From positions 124,001 through 188,000 of the forward strand of contig JAHCHO010000003.1 of the NCBI GenBank assembly GCA_026129685.1: 64,000 bases of DNA. The letters are read 5' to 3'. Of the stretch, positions 1 to 9,472 are shown in pieces. A program made the position numbers and the translations under genes. Below the pieces are notes generated by a model, which did not search any database, was not told where the DNA came from, and saw only the letters and a list, made by a program, of their open reading frames with translations. This stretch comes from Fimbriimonadaceae bacterium. GTDB lineage: Bacteria > Armatimonadota > Fimbriimonadia > Fimbriimonadales > Fimbriimonadaceae. How positions within the stretch are numbered: the stretch's first letter is position 1; every line of letters starts with the position of its first letter.

Positions 1-909
1 CCGTTCGTCAAGGCGCAGTCCATCGGCAACGACTTCGTGCTGGTTCGAACCGAGGAACTCGAGCGGTGCCTCGCCCGGACGGATCGGGCGCTCGCGGACG
101 TCGTACGGGCGCTTTGCTCCCGACGATTCGGCGTCGGGAGCGACGGCCTGCTCGCCTACCGCGTCGAGGGTGAAATCGTCCATCAGCGCATGTTCAACCC
201 GGACGGCACGGAGGACTTCTGCGGCAACGGCTTGCGCTGCACCGCCGCCCGGGCGTTCCGGGAGCGGGAGGTGCCGCGCGAATTCACGTTTCACCATCTT
301 GGGTTGAAGGTCCCCTGCATCGTAACCCGGAACGGCTACGTGCGCACGACGCTGGCGGCGGCCCGGTGGCGGGCGGAGGAGGTCCCCGTCCTTGCCGACC
401 CAAGGCCGCGGCCCGCCAACCTGGAAGGACTCGTCGACTCGCTCGAAGGATGCGGACCCGAGCCGATGCAGACGCGAACCGTCGACGTCCCCACCTCTCG
501 CGGACAAACCGAGGTAACGCTGATCGCGGTCAACACGGGCAGCACCCACGCCGTTGTCTTTGTGGACGAGTTGCCCGGCGACCCGTGGTTCACCGAAGCG
601 AGCGCCCAGATCGAAGTCCATCCCTTGTTCCCCGAACGGACGAGCGTGATCTGGACGCGGGTGGAGCGTCGGAACGTGCTGCGCCTGCGCATCTGGGAAC
701 GGGGGGCGGGCGAAACCTTGGGTTGCGGTACGGGATCGGCCGCCGCGGCGGTCGCCTATCTGCGTCGAACGGGACGCTGGGGACACGGCCGGGTCCGCGT
801 ACACAACCCGGGCGGAAGCCTGACCTTTGACCTTCCGGAGGGATGGTCGGGGCCGGTCACGTCGATCGGGCGCGCGGAGACCCTCTTCGAGGGAGTCTGG
901 ACCGGCTAA
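1..909 (+). CDS. dapF: Diaminopimelate epimerase (5' end cut by window)
   Basis: Interconverts LL- and meso-diaminopimelate for lysine and peptidoglycan synthesis in the cytoplasm. The reading frame is open from base 1 and begins with the family's N-terminal motif (IGNDFVL), so only a few residues are missing. Both catalytic cysteine motifs are present: CGNGLRC in the N-terminal half and GAGETLGCGTGS near the C-terminus. The two-domain length of about 300 residues is normal. A GTG at 37 could be read as a start, but it lies inside the conserved GNDF motif and is not the true start. thyX follows within 12 bases. Confidence 0.95.
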   Translation, partial: PFVKAQSIGNDFVLVRTEELERCLARTDRALADVVRALCSRRFGVGSDGLLAYRVEGEIVHQRMFNPDGTEDFCGNGLRCTAARAFREREVPREFTFHHLGLKVPCIVTRNGYVRTTLAAARWRAEEVPVLADPRPRPANLEGLVDSLEGCGPEPMQTRTVDVPTSRGQTEVTLIAVNTGSTHAVVFVDELPGDPWFTEASAQIEVHPLFPERTSVIWTRVERRNVLRLRIWERGAGETLGCGTGSAAAAVAYLRRTGRWGHGRVRVHNPGGSLTFDLPEGWSGPVTSIGRAETLFEGVWTG

Positions 910-912
910 AAT
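907..912 (+). promoter_or_regulatory. -10-like box before thyX
   Basis: TAAAAT overlaps the dapF stop codon and ends 8 bases before the thyX ATG. No Shine-Dalgarno sequence lies in the gap. This spacing fits a leaderless or nearly leaderless thyX mRNA, as at several other genes here. Inference from position only. Confidence 0.4.
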
Positions 913-920
913 CCCCAGGC

Positions 921-1793
921 ATGGCAAGGATCGTCGTCCCTGAAGCGGAAGCGCTGCTCGACCAGGAGATTCCCGTCCTCGACAAGGGGTTCGTCCGTCT
1001 CGTGGACTACCTCGGCGGCGACGCCCGGATCGTGCAGGCGGCGCGCGTGAGCTACGGTGAGGGCACCAAAACCTTTCGTCAAGATCGGGGCCTCATCCAT
1101 TATCTTGTCCGCAACGAGCACACCTCGCCCCTCGAGCAGGTGATCCTCACTTTTCACGCCAAGATGCCGATTTTCGTCGCTCGCCAGTGGGTACGGCACC
1201 GAACGGCGCGCCTCAACGAGATTTCCGGGCGCTACAGCGTGATGAAGGACGAGTTTTACGTCCCGGACCCGAACCAGGTCCGCTTTCAGAGCGCGTCGAA
1301 CAAGCAGGGCCGAAGCGAGGAAGCCCTCGCCGAGGCCGACGTGACGGAGATCCTGGACGAATGGACGGAAGACCATCGGACGATCTACGCCCACTACCAG
1401 GCGATGCTCGACAAGGGAATGGCGCGCGAACTCGCCCGCGCCAACTTGCCTCTCGCCACCTACACCGAGTGGTACTGGCAGATCGACCTTCACAATCTGT
1501 TCCGGTTCCTGCGTCTGCGGATGGACCCGCACGCCCAGTACGAGATTCGGGCCTACGGCGAAGCCCTCTCCCGGTGCGCGAAGGCGGTCGCGCCGATCGC
1601 CTATGAGGCGTTCGAGGAGCATCTCCAGTGTTGCGTCAAGTTTTCCCGTGAAGAGGGGGCGGCCCTGCTCGCGCTTCTCGACGGACGCGAAAGTTCACTC
1701 GAGGGCCGGGCGAAGCAGCTGTTCGAGGAGAAGTTGGCGGCCCTGCGGGCGCGCACCGGGGTCGGGTTCGACGCGCAGGCGCCGGAAGGCTAG
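921..1793 (+). CDS. thyX: FAD-dependent thymidylate synthase
   Basis: Makes dTMP from dUMP with methylene-tetrahydrofolate, using FAD and NADPH. The signature RHRTARLNEISGRYS matches the ThyX RHRx7S motif that binds FAD and dUMP. The ATG at 921 is chosen because the protein then starts with a normal ThyX N-terminus; the frame is open further upstream into dapF, but that part has no similarity to the family. The product is 290 residues, somewhat longer than usual, with the extra length at the C-terminus. It lies directly behind dapF and is convergent with map (3-base gap). No thyA is seen in the window. Confidence 0.95.
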   Translation: MARIVVPEAEALLDQEIPVLDKGFVRLVDYLGGDARIVQAARVSYGEGTKTFRQDRGLIHYLVRNEHTSPLEQVILTFHAKMPIFVARQWVRHRTARLNEISGRYSVMKDEFYVPDPNQVRFQSASNKQGRSEEALAEADVTEILDEWTEDHRTIYAHYQAMLDKGMARELARANLPLATYTEWYWQIDLHNLFRFLRLRMDPHAQYEIRAYGEALSRCAKAVAPIAYEAFEEHLQCCVKFSREEGAALLALLDGRESSLEGRAKQLFEEKLAALRARTGVGFDAQAPEG

Positions 1794-1796
1794 GGA

Positions 1797-2546
1797 CTAC
1801 TCGACGGTCAGGATGTCCGGCCCGTTGCGACTGATGTGAACCGTATGCTCGAAGTGCGCCGACCGCTTGCCGTCGGCGGTGATCATCGTCCACTTGTCCG
1901 GCAGGGTCACGACTTTCCAGGTTCCCTCGTTGACCATCGGCTCGATGCAGATCGTCATCCCTTCGCGCAGCATTTCGCCCTTCCCCAACGTGCCGTAGTT
2001 CGGGACGGAGGGCTCTTCGTGGAGAGACCGTCCGATGCCGTGCCCGACGAGGTCGCGAACGACCGAGAAGCCGTTCGACTCGACGTACTTCTGGATGGTG
2101 AAGGCGATGTCCCCGATGCGGTTGCCGACCTTCGCTTTGGCGAGTCCTTGGTTGAGCGACTCTTTGGTGACGGCGAGTAGGCGCGCCGATTCCTTGGAGA
2201 TCGCGCCGACGGGAAAGGTGCGGGCGGCGTCCGCGTGGTAGCCCTCCAGGCACACGCCCACGTCGATGTCGACGATATCGCCTTCCTCGAGGGGGACGTC
2301 GTCCGGGATGCCGTGGATGACGACCTCGTTGCGGGAGACGCAAACGGCGGCGGGATAGCCTCGGTACCCCTTGAAGGAGGGGACGCCGCCGGCGTCGGCG
2401 ATGATCCTCTCGCCCAGTTCGTTCAGGTCGCGGGCGGAGGTCTTGCCGGGCACGATGGACTCGGCCAGTTCGCGAATGGTGCGCGCGACGATCCGGCCGG
2501 CGCGGCGCATGGTCTCGACCTCGGAGGGCTTCTTGAGGACGATCAT
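1797..2546 (-). CDS. map: Methionine aminopeptidase, type I
   Basis: Removes the initiator methionine from nascent proteins. The 249-residue product carries the five metal ligands of the pita-bread fold: Asp in VDIDVG, Asp in HADAARTF, His in GHGIGRSLHEEP, Glu in IEPMV and Glu in FEHTVH. The start ATG overlaps the adk stop in an ATGA, which argues for translational coupling; the frame is open further upstream but that stretch is adk antisense sequence. It is the last gene of the ribosomal/secY/adk operon. The typical infA-rpmJ-rpsM genes do not follow; thyX converges instead. Confidence 0.95.
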   Translation of the reverse strand: MIVLKKPSEVETMRRAGRIVARTIRELAESIVPGKTSARDLNELGERIIADAGGVPSFKGYRGYPAAVCVSRNEVVIHGIPDDVPLEEGDIVDIDVGVCLEGYHADAARTFPVGAISKESARLLAVTKESLNQGLAKAKVGNRIGDIAFTIQKYVESNGFSVVRDLVGHGIGRSLHEEPSVPNYGTLGKGEMLREGMTICIEPMVNEGTWKVVTLPDKWTMITADGKRSAHFEHTVHISRNGPDILTVE

Positions 2547-3190
2547 TCGTAGGAGGCCCGAACCAGGGCGGCGTACACGTGTTCCAGGTCCTCCATCCCG
2601 TCGATCGGCCGCAGGACTCCCTTCTTGCGGTAGTGAGCGATCACGGGTTCGGTGCTTTCGTGGAACACGCGGAGCCGCTCGCGGACGGTCTCCGGGAGGT
2701 CGTCGGAGCGGGTGATCAGTCCGACTTGGCAGTTGTCGCACACGCCCGGCTTCTGCGGCGGGTTGTAGACGGTGTGGTAGACCTCACCGCCCTTCGGGCA
2801 GATGCGCCGACCCGAGAGGCGCTCGACCAGCACGTCGTCCGGCACATCGATCGAGACCACCGACTGGATCGGCTTGCCCAGTTCGGCCAGCCGCTTGTCG
2901 AGTTCCTCGGCCTGGCGGACGGTGCGCGGAAACCCGTCCAGCACGAAGCCGGTATCGGCCTTGTGTTCCGCCTCGAGGTGGCGGATCATCATCGAGACGG
3001 TGATGTCATCGGGGACGAGTTCTCCGCGATCGATGTAGGTCTTGGCGAGCCGGCCGAGTTCGGAGGCGGCGTCGATCTCCGCGCGGAACACGTTGCCGGA
3101 GGCGAGATGACGGACGCCGAGCCGGGACTTCAGAAGGCCGGCCTGGGTGCCCTTCCCGACGCCGGGCGGGCCGATGAGCACGAGACGCAT
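2543..3190 (-). CDS. adk: Adenylate kinase
   Basis: Catalyses ATP + AMP = 2 ADP. The protein has the P-loop GPPGVGKGTQ at the N-terminus, the AMP-binding DGFPRT motif, and a long LID domain with a zinc-type Cys motif (RRICPKGG and VCDNC), typical of the zinc-containing long form. Its length of 215 residues is standard. It sits between secY and map, the common bacterial arrangement, and overlaps map by four bases. Confidence 0.97.
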   Translation of the reverse strand: MRLVLIGPPGVGKGTQAGLLKSRLGVRHLASGNVFRAEIDAASELGRLAKTYIDRGELVPDDITVSMMIRHLEAEHKADTGFVLDGFPRTVRQAEELDKRLAELGKPIQSVVSIDVPDDVLVERLSGRRICPKGGEVYHTVYNPPQKPGVCDNCQVGLITRSDDLPETVRERLRVFHESTEPVIAHYRKKGVLRPIDGMEDLEHVYAALVRASYE

Positions 3191-3208
3191 TCGACTTCCT
3201 TTGGGCCG

Positions 3209-4582
3209 TTACTGGCCGTAGGTCTTCATCACGAGATTCGCCTCGATCTGGCGCATCGTCTCAAGGGCGACGCTGACCATGATCAAGAGCGAGGTCCCGA
3301 ACAGGACGCTGACGCTGCCGCCGGACAACTGCACGGTGAACACGCGCGGCACCAAGAACTGGGTGAGGGCGACCAGCGCGAGAAACGCGGCGCCGACGAT
3401 GGTGATGCGGGAGATCACACCGTCCAGAAAGTCCTTCGTCTGCTTGCCGGGGCGCACGCCGGGAATGAACGACCCCGCCCGCTTGAGGTTGTTCGCGATG
3501 TCCTCGACGTTGTACTGGACGGCGGTGTAGAAGTACGTGAAGAAGAAGATCAGGAAGGTGTAGAAGATGGACCCAAGGACGGCCTTACCGGGGTTGGGCG
3601 AACCCGGATACAGGTATTCGGCCACGGTCATCAGCGCGTCGTGCATCGCCGTCCCCGGCGGGAACATCGAGGCGATCTGCTGCGGGATGTAAATGAGCGA
3701 GACGGCGAAGATGATCGGAATGACGCCCACCATGTTCACGGAGAGGGGGAGGTAGTTCGGACCACCGCCGCCGCCCATCGTCTTCGCGCCCATCTGGCGC
3801 CGCATGTGCTGGATCGGGATGCGCCGTTGGGCGGTCGTGAAGAACACGATGACCCAGGTGACGAACAAGAAGATCGCCACGACGATCAGGACCTGGTAGA
3901 TCGGGATCAGGCCGTCGCGCAGTCCAAGACCGATCGGAGTGACCATCGCGGGGAACGAGGCGATGATGCCCGCGAAGATCATGAGGGAGACGCCGTTGCC
4001 GATGCCCTTCTCGCTGATCTGCTCACCGAGCCAGAGGATGAACATCGCGCCGGCCATCCAGAAGGCCACGACGGTGACCTGCTGCATGACGGACAGCGGG
4101 ATGCCGCCCTGCGTCTTCATGATGTTCAGGAGACCCATCCCTTGCGCGACGCAGAGGACGAGGGTGAACATCCGGGTACGGCGGTTCTGCTGTTTGCGCG
4201 CGTATTCGCCGCCTTCCTGCAGTTCCTTTTTCCACGCCGGGTAGGCGGTGGTCAGAATCTGCATGATGATGCTGGCGGTGATGTAGGGGTTGAGCCCGAG
4301 CGCGAAGATGGAAACCCGCTTCAAACTGCCGCCGCCGAACATGTCGAGCAACTGGAAGAAGGGGATCTTCTCGAGGGCGGAGACGAGGCTGCCCGTGTCG
4401 ATGCCAGGAATCGGCACGCCAATGTGAATGCCGACCACGTAGACGGCGAACATTTGCAGCACGAACATGATCCGCGACCTGAGGTCGGGATCGGCCCAAG
4501 CGAGACGCATCGTCTCGAACAGGGGCATGCTCAGCGCTTTGGGATTGACCCCGCTGCCCACGCCTCCGCCAAGGGAACTCAC
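3209..4582 (-). CDS. secY: Protein translocase subunit SecY
   Basis: Channel subunit of the SecYEG translocon in the inner membrane. The 457-residue sequence has ten hydrophobic segments and recognisable SecY landmarks, including PGIDTG in the first periplasmic region and the long hydrophilic loop with GAKTMGGGG. The start is GTG at 4582, overlapping the rplO stop as GTGA, so the two are translationally coupled. Gene order rplO-secY-adk-map is the classic spc-operon tail. Confidence 0.97.
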   Translation of the reverse strand: MSSLGGGVGSGVNPKALSMPLFETMRLAWADPDLRSRIMFVLQMFAVYVVGIHIGVPIPGIDTGSLVSALEKIPFFQLLDMFGGGSLKRVSIFALGLNPYITASIIMQILTTAYPAWKKELQEGGEYARKQQNRRTRMFTLVLCVAQGMGLLNIMKTQGGIPLSVMQQVTVVAFWMAGAMFILWLGEQISEKGIGNGVSLMIFAGIIASFPAMVTPIGLGLRDGLIPIYQVLIVVAIFLFVTWVIVFFTTAQRRIPIQHMRRQMGAKTMGGGGGPNYLPLSVNMVGVIPIIFAVSLIYIPQQIASMFPPGTAMHDALMTVAEYLYPGSPNPGKAVLGSIFYTFLIFFFTYFYTAVQYNVEDIANNLKRAGSFIPGVRPGKQTKDFLDGVISRITIVGAAFLALVALTQFLVPRVFTVQLSGGSVSVLFGTSLLIMVSVALETMRQIEANLVMKTYGQ

Positions 4583-5022
4583 AGGACGACGGCCTCCCCG
4601 CCGGCCTTCGCGATCGCTTCGGCGGCGCTCTTGCTGAACTTGTTGGCCTTGACCGTCAGCTTCTTAGTGAGTTCGCCGAACCCAAGGACCTTGACGCCGT
4701 CCTTGAGGCCGGGGATGATGCCGGACTTGAGGAGGGTCTCGGGGGTGACTTCGGCGCCCGCCTCGAACAGCTTGTCCAGGTCGTCCAGGTTGACGATCAC
4801 GAACTCCTTGTGGTTGGGGTTTCGGAAGCCCTTCTTGACCGGAAGGCGGCGCTGCAGGGGCGTCTGGCCGCCCTCGAAGTTGGGGTGGACCTGGCGACGA
4901 GCCTTCTGGCCCTTGGTGCCTCGGGTCGCGGTCTTGCCCTTGCCGCTGCCGATTCCGCGACCGACGCGTTTGCGCCGCTTGTTGGAGCCGGGGCTCGGCT
5001 GGATCTCATGAAGTTGCGGCAT
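4579..5022 (-). CDS. rplO: 50S ribosomal protein L15
   Basis: Large-subunit protein of 147 residues. The N-terminus has the glycine/lysine-rich tail of L15 ([17 protein letters not shown], then RGTKGQKAR), followed by [13 protein letters not shown] and the globular C-terminal domain. It lies between rpmD and secY, as in most bacteria. Confidence 0.97.
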   Translation of the reverse strand: MPQLHEIQPSPGSNKRRKRVGRGIGSGKGKTATRGTKGQKARRQVHPNFEGGQTPLQRRLPVKKGFRNPNHKEFVIVNLDDLDKLFEAGAEVTPETLLKSGIIPGLKDGVKVLGFGELTKKLTVKANKFSKSAAEAIAKAGGEAVVL

Positions 5023-5026
5023 GGCG

Positions 5027-5206
5027 TTACTCCTTCACCTCTTCGACTTCGAGCAGGTGGCGGACTTTGCGAATCATGCCCCGAACGGAGGCATCGTCCT
5101 TGTGTTCGACCACCTGGTGCATCTTCTTCAGGCCCAAAGCCTCAACCGTGCGGCGGTTGGCGGGCTTGTTGGCCACCGGACTTCCGACGAGCTTAATGCG
5201 CAACAT
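5027..5206 (-). CDS. rpmD: 50S ribosomal protein L30
   Basis: A 59-residue protein in the frame that ends at 5027. It starts [14 protein letters not shown] and contains the conserved [14 protein letters not shown] stretch of bacterial L30, followed by an [10 protein letters not shown] tail. The start ATG overlaps the end of rpsE by 14 bases, and rplO starts four bases after its stop. The position between rpsE and rplO is the standard one. Confidence 0.95.
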   Translation of the reverse strand: MLRIKLVGSPVANKPANRRTVEALGLKKMHQVVEHKDDASVRGMIRKVRHLLEVEEVKE

Positions 5207-5759
5207 CGGCTTCCTCCTTGCGGGCTTTGGAGAGCCACGGAACCAGTTCATCGACTTCGATCCCGCGCGCGGCGGCCATGTCTTCCGGTCGGCGGAGGAG
5301 TCGGAACGCCTCCATCGTGGCGGAAGCCATGTTGACGGCGTTGCGGCTCCCGAGCGACTTGGCGAGCACGTTGTGAACGCCGGCCGCCTCGAGGCAGGCC
5401 CGGACGGCGCCGCCCGCCTTGACCCCCGTACCGGGCGATGCCGGCCGGAGAATGACGCGGGACGTGCCGAACGTCGCGGCGATCTCGTGGGGAATCGTCT
5501 GCCCGACCCTTTGGATCGCAAACATGTTCTTGCGGGCGGCCTCTTCGGCCTTTCGGATGGCTTCGGGGATACCGCGCGCCTTGCCGATGCCCATGCCGAC
5601 CTCGCCGTTGTTGTTCCCGACGACGACGAGGATCGACCACGAAGCCGTCTTGCCGCCCTTGTGGGTCTTGAAGACTTTGTTCGTGCGAACGATTCGGACG
5701 TCGAGCTGCGGTCCTTCGGTCGAGCGGCTTTCTCTTTTACCACTGAGTCTCAGTTTCAT
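5193..5759 (-). CDS. rpsE: 30S ribosomal protein S5
   Basis: Small-subunit protein needed for decoding accuracy. The double-stranded-RNA-binding N-terminal domain is followed by the C-terminal domain containing SPGTGVKAGGAVR and LGSRNAVNM, both diagnostic. At 188 residues it is about 20 longer than the E. coli protein, with short extensions at both ends. It is cotranscribed with rplR upstream (3-base gap) and overlaps rpmD. Confidence 0.97.
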   Translation of the reverse strand: MKLRLSGKRESRSTEGPQLDVRIVRTNKVFKTHKGGKTASWSILVVVGNNNGEVGMGIGKARGIPEAIRKAEEAARKNMFAIQRVGQTIPHEIAATFGTSRVILRPASPGTGVKAGGAVRACLEAAGVHNVLAKSLGSRNAVNMASATMEAFRLLRRPEDMAAARGIEVDELVPWLSKARKEEADVAH

Positions 5760-5762
5760 AGG

Positions 5763-6113
5763 TTAGAACTCCAGCCCGGCCGATCGGGCGCCGTCCGCCA
5801 AGCTGGCGACGCGGCCATGGTAGCGGTAACCGCCCCGGTCGAAGACCACCCTCGTGATTCCCTTTTCGAGCGCGCGTTTGGCGAGGGTCTCGCCGACCGC
5901 CTTGGCGCCGTTCTTGTCGCCCTTGGCGATCTCCTTTTCCCGGCTGCCGGCGGCGCAGAGGGTCCGCCCGGTCGAATCGTCGATGATCTGAGCGTAGATG
6001 TGCTTGAGGCTGCGGTACACCGCGAGTCGGGGGCGGGTTTCGGTTCCGTCCACCCGCTTGCGGATTCGGTCGTGCCGAACCTCGCGCAGAAAACTTCGTG
6101 TCTTGTTGGCCAT
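5763..6113 (-). CDS. rplR: 50S ribosomal protein L18
   Basis: A 116-residue 5S-rRNA-binding protein. The sequence shows the family's features [19 protein letters not shown] and the C-terminal [19 protein letters not shown]. It lies between rplF and rpsE in the operon. Confidence 0.97.
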   Translation of the reverse strand: MANKTRSFLREVRHDRIRKRVDGTETRPRLAVYRSLKHIYAQIIDDSTGRTLCAAGSREKEIAKGDKNGAKAVGETLAKRALEKGITRVVFDRGGYRYHGRVASLADGARSAGLEF

Positions 6114-6125
6114 GGTGAGAACTCC

Positions 6126-6686
6126 TTACTTGCCCGCCGCTCGCTTGCCGGGCTTGAGCTTGATGACCTCGCCCTGGTAACGAACGCCCTTGCCCTTGTA
6201 GGGATCGGGCTTGCGCGTCTTGCGGATGTCCGCCGCGACCTGGCCGACCCGCGCCTTGTCGATGCCGGCGACCACGATCTGCTGGGTGCGAGACCGATCG
6301 TCGGACTTCACGTCGAAGGCGACCCCGTCGACGGGAGCGACCTTGACCGGGTGCGAATAGCCGAGGCTGAGGTTCAGACCCTGCCCTTCGGCGGCGACGC
6401 GGTAGCCGACGCCCACGATCTCGAGGGTCTTCTTGTGGCCCTCCGTCACGCCGACGACGCAGTTGTGGATGAGGGTGCGCGCGAGGCCGTGCTGAGAACG
6501 GTGCCGCCGCTGGTTCGTCGGGCGCGAGATCGTGAGCAAGCCGCCCTCCTGGACCAGCGTCAGTTCGCGAGCGATCCGGACCTTCAATTCGCCCTTCGGG
6601 CCCTTGACGGTCACGTTGCCGAGGACGTCGGACTCGATCTCGACGTTCTTCGGCACGGTAATGGGTTTCAAGCCGATTCGTGACAT
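6126..6686 (-). CDS. rplF: 50S ribosomal protein L6
   Basis: A 186-residue protein with the two L6 repeats. It begins MSRIGLKPI and carries the C-terminal signature [11 protein letters not shown], which contacts the factor-binding region of 23S rRNA. It sits between rpsH and rplR. Confidence 0.97.
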   Translation of the reverse strand: MSRIGLKPITVPKNVEIESDVLGNVTVKGPKGELKVRIARELTLVQEGGLLTISRPTNQRRHRSQHGLARTLIHNCVVGVTEGHKKTLEIVGVGYRVAAEGQGLNLSLGYSHPVKVAPVDGVAFDVKSDDRSRTQQIVVAGIDKARVGQVAADIRKTRKPDPYKGKGVRYQGEVIKLKPGKRAAGK

Positions 6687-6696
6687 CGTGTTGCTC

Positions 6697-7092
6697 CTAC
6701 CAAACCTCGCAGAGGACTTCGCCTCCGATGCGGCGCCGGCGCGCTTCGCGATCGGTCATCACACCGTGGCTGGTGGACACGACGCGGGTGGCGAGACCGC
6801 TTCGCAGCGGCTTCAGTTCGTCGCAACCCATGTAGACGCGCAGGCCGGGCTTGCTCACGCGCTTGAGCGCGGAGATCAGCGGCTTGCGCTTCCCGTCGTA
6901 GCGGAGGTGGATCTTGATGGTCGGGAATTGGGATTCGGTGGTGATCTCGTAGCCCTTGATGTAGCCTTCGGCCTCGAGAATCTTCAGAACTTCGATCTTG
7001 ATTTTGCTGTGGGGGGCCTCGACGGTCGGGAGCTTGGCTCGAAGGCCATTCTTCACGCGCGCCAGGAGGTCCGCGATCGGGTCGCTGTGCAT
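6697..7092 (-). CDS. rpsH: 30S ribosomal protein S8
   Basis: A 131-residue 16S-rRNA-binding protein. It starts [16 protein letters not shown] and ends with the conserved [20 protein letters not shown]. The ATG at 7092 is chosen from this N-terminus; the frame is open further upstream only as antisense sequence of rpsN. A purine-rich GGAGACAACC stretch just before the ATG can act as ribosome binding site. Confidence 0.97.
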   Translation of the reverse strand: MHSDPIADLLARVKNGLRAKLPTVEAPHSKIKIEVLKILEAEGYIKGYEITTESQFPTIKIHLRYDGKRKPLISALKRVSKPGLRVYMGCDELKPLRSGLATRVVSTSHGVMTDREARRRRIGGEVLCEVW

Positions 7093-7109
7093 GGTTGTCT
7101 CCTGTCCGC

Positions 7110-7295
7110 CTACCAGCTGGACTTGGTCACGCCCGGCAACATGCCCCGGTGGGACAGCTCTCGGAAGCAGACGCGGCAGACGCCGAAGAAGCGAATGTAG
7201 CCGCGCGGCCGCCCGCACAGCTTGCACCGGTTATAAGCCCGGACCTTGAACTTGGGCTTTTGTCGTTGTTTTTCGATCAGACACTGCTTTGCCAT
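7110..7295 (-). CDS. rpsN: 30S ribosomal protein S14, zinc-binding type
   Basis: A 61-residue S14 of the short zinc form, with CKLC and CRVC cysteine pairs separated by 12 residues and the tail [16 protein letters not shown]. This type is usual where zinc is available and in phyla outside the gamma-proteobacteria. It is the first gene of this ribosomal cluster: the rplN-rplX-rplE genes normally found upstream are not here. Confidence 0.96.
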   Translation of the reverse strand: MAKQCLIEKQRQKPKFKVRAYNRCKLCGRPRGYIRFFGVCRVCFRELSHRGMLPGVTKSSW

Positions 7296-7464
7296 AGGCT
7301 TTCGTTCCCGCCGTTGCCGAATCGGTTCGCGGTGACCCTCGGTCTGACGCCGTCGAGGCCGCGCTTCGTTCGTGGCTAGGTTGTTGCGCGCACGAGACCG
7401 AAGTCGACGGACGCGCGAACGAGAAAGATACCCGATGGGAACGACGGTTGGGAAGGGCCGCGCC
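7296..7464. other. Leader region of the ribosomal operon
   Basis: 169 bases without a gene between rpsN and the next minus-strand gene. The operon promoter should lie here, but I see no convincing -35/-10 pair on the minus strand; a TATCTT near 7430 is the only weak -10 candidate. No rplE remnant could be recognised. Confidence 0.4.
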
Positions 7465-8025
7465 TCAGTAGGCGGCGTACACCTTTTCACGGAACCGAAT
7501 CTCGCTCAGGAGCCGGCGAAAGTCGCCGAGGTGCTTGGCCAGGTTTTCCCGACGCCCCCCGTTCGCCCCCATGGACACGATCAGGGTGGTGTTGCCCCGA
7601 ACGGAGTACGCGGTGAGGGTGGTGCGATCCGGCCCCGCTCGCTCGATCATCGAAAACCGCTCCGATCCTCGGGTCTCGTCCTCGAGCCGCCGGGCCGTCC
7701 AGCCGTCGAAGTTCGCCTTGGTCACCCCGATGTACTGCTCGGCGATCCCGTCCGTCGTCAGTTCGGGGGTCGGGTTGACTTCGTCCACGACCCGGCTGAC
7801 CGCCCCGATGATGAACACCTTGGTATCGGGATGGCGAAATCGGAAAAGCTGCTGGGGGCCGGGGCGCTCTTTGTTCCAGCCCGTCGGCACCTCGTACACG
7901 ACCTCATAGTTGGTCGCGTCGGACCCGACGTAGGGGAACCACGTCTTCATGAACTCGCGCGCGCCGACAAACAGGCCCACGGCCACGAGGACGAACAGGA
8001 TCGGTCTATAGGCTCGCTTGCGCAC
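7465..8025 (-). CDS. Unknown membrane-anchored protein
   Basis: 186 residues with a single N-terminal membrane segment ([16 protein letters not shown]) and a soluble domain outside. The start GTG at 8025 is preferred because GGAAG lies five bases upstream; an ATG at 8070 would add 15 residues and has no clear binding site. The soluble part has no motif I recognise; it contains alternating hydrophobic strands and ends in a helix-like RRLLSEIRF. It is transcribed with the thioesterase and tpiA upstream, probably as one operon. Confidence 0.7.
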   Translation of the reverse strand: MRKRAYRPILFVLVAVGLFVGAREFMKTWFPYVGSDATNYEVVYEVPTGWNKERPGPQQLFRFRHPDTKVFIIGAVSRVVDEVNPTPELTTDGIAEQYIGVTKANFDGWTARRLEDETRGSERFSMIERAGPDRTTLTAYSVRGNTTLIVSMGANGGRRENLAKHLGDFRRLLSEIRFREKVYAAY

Positions 8026-8078
8026 GACGCTTCCATCGTAGCGGGATCGGCCCCGATTGCCAAGACCCATTCCGCGTT

Positions 8079-8618
8079 TTATTCGGCCGCAAGGAGGCGA
8101 TCCAGCTCGTCGTCGGACGATCGGCGCAACTCGGCGAACAGGACTTCCCGTTCCGCGATCGTCGCCGCCCGCGTCTGCCGCCGTATCCGTCCCTCGAGAA
8201 ACCGAAGCTTCTCGTCTCGCGACTCGCATATTAGTCGCGGCACGGGGGTCGGTTTTCCGTCCTTTATCGCGACCATCGTCACGCGCGCGGTGTTCGTGTG
8301 TCGGCGGGTGCCCGTCACGATGTTCTCGGCGACCACTTCGATCGTGGTCTCGACGCTCGTTCGTCCCACGAAGCTGACGTAGCCGGTGCAGGAGACCATG
8401 TCGCCGACCTCGATCGGTTCGTGGAAGTCCACCCGGTCGAAGCTGGCGGTCACGCACACGTTGCCGGCGAATCGGGACGCGGTGCCGTAGGCGGCGAGGT
8501 CGATGAGCGAGAGGATCTCGCCCCCGAACACCTTTCCCAGGAAGTTGGCCTCCTGGGGCGTCATGAACTTAGAGGTCTCGAACCGGGTCGAGGCGACGGT
8601 CTTGGCGTCGCGGTTCAT
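8079..8618 (-). CDS. Acyl-CoA thioesterase, hotdog fold
   Basis: Hydrolyses acyl-CoA thioesters. The N-terminal motif MTPQEANFLGKVFGGEIL followed by a helix with an Asp (SLIDLAA) is typical of the YciA/ACOT family, and the strand FDRVDFHEPIEVGD is the second hotdog landmark. The 179-residue length fits one hotdog domain plus a C-terminal helical tail (LRRSSDDELDRLL). Its ATG overlaps the tpiA stop by four bases, so it is translationally coupled to tpiA. Confidence 0.88.
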   Translation of the reverse strand: MNRDAKTVASTRFETSKFMTPQEANFLGKVFGGEILSLIDLAAYGTASRFAGNVCVTASFDRVDFHEPIEVGDMVSCTGYVSFVGRTSVETTIEVVAENIVTGTRRHTNTARVTMVAIKDGKPTPVPRLICESRDEKLRFLEGRIRRQTRAATIAEREVLFAELRRSSDDELDRLLAAE

Positions 8619-9406
8619 GCGCTCATGACGATCAGCGAGAACTCCTGCGGGTCGAGGCTCGCGCCTCCCACCAGGCCGCCGTCGATGTTGGGCTGGGAGA
8701 ACAACTCGCGGGCGTTGGTGGACTTGACGCTGCCGCCGTAGAGAATGCGTACCTGACGGGCCAGTTCGTCGTCGTACATCGCCCCGATGCGCGTTCGGAT
8801 GAACTTACAGACCCTCTCCGCTTCGGCGGTGTCGCACGTGACTCCGGTTCCGATCGCCCAGACGGGTTCGTAGGCGACGACGAAGGTGAACAACTCGCTG
8901 GCGTCCAGCCCCTTCATCGCCCCTTCGAGTTGGGACTGGATCACGCGCTCGGTTTCGCCCGCCTGCCGCTCGGCGAGCGTTTCGCCGACGCAGAGAATGG
9001 GCGACATCGCCCGGAACAGGAGAGCCCGGATTTTGAGGTTGACCGTCTCGTCGGTTTCGGCGAAGTAGCCGAGGGTGGACTCCGGCGTTTCCAGCTTGCC
9101 GAAACGGCCGCGGGTTTCCGAGTGGCCGACGATCACGTGGCTGACGCAAAACTCGTCGAGCATCTTGGGGCTGACGAAGCCGGTGAAGGCGCCCTGTTCG
9201 TTCCAGAACACGTTCTGGGCGCCGACCTTGATGTGCGTGTTCCGGAGGAGTTCGCGCACCTTGGGGATGGCGAGGTAGGGCGGGCAGATCACGACGTCCA
9301 CGTTCGCCTTGGCGTCCACGTGCTGCACGAACGTCTCGACGGCGGCGGCGGCTTGCGCCACCGTGTTGTTCATTTTCCAGTTTCCGGCAACGAGTTTGGT
9401 CCGCAT
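8615..9406 (-). CDS. tpiA: Triosephosphate isomerase
   Basis: Interconverts dihydroxyacetone phosphate and glyceraldehyde 3-phosphate in glycolysis. The 263-residue TIM barrel has the Asn-x-Lys motif (GNWKMNN), the catalytic His in IVGHSETR, the catalytic Glu in AYEPVWAIGTG and the phosphate-binding YGGSVKSTNA. The ATG at 9406 follows a GAGG ribosome binding site; an in-frame upstream start would only add a proline-rich tail absent from the family. Confidence 0.97.
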   Translation of the reverse strand: MRTKLVAGNWKMNNTVAQAAAAVETFVQHVDAKANVDVVICPPYLAIPKVRELLRNTHIKVGAQNVFWNEQGAFTGFVSPKMLDEFCVSHVIVGHSETRGRFGKLETPESTLGYFAETDETVNLKIRALLFRAMSPILCVGETLAERQAGETERVIQSQLEGAMKGLDASELFTFVVAYEPVWAIGTGVTCDTAEAERVCKFIRTRIGAMYDDELARQVRILYGGSVKSTNARELFSQPNIDGGLVGGASLDPQEFSLIVMSA

Positions 9407-9472
9407 CGCGCTACCTCTTCCGTTCCAGTTTGGCTCAGGACGGGCGGGTTCTGCCACGCGGATGGGACCCGA

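Noticed and set aside
203-260. A second start or frameshift in dapF
   Set aside because: The frame is continuous from base 1 through both cysteine motifs; nothing is broken.
2579-5011. Plus-strand open frame of 810 codons
   Set aside because: It lies opposite adk, secY and rplO; His/Asp/Glu-rich composition is typical of antisense of high-GC genes.
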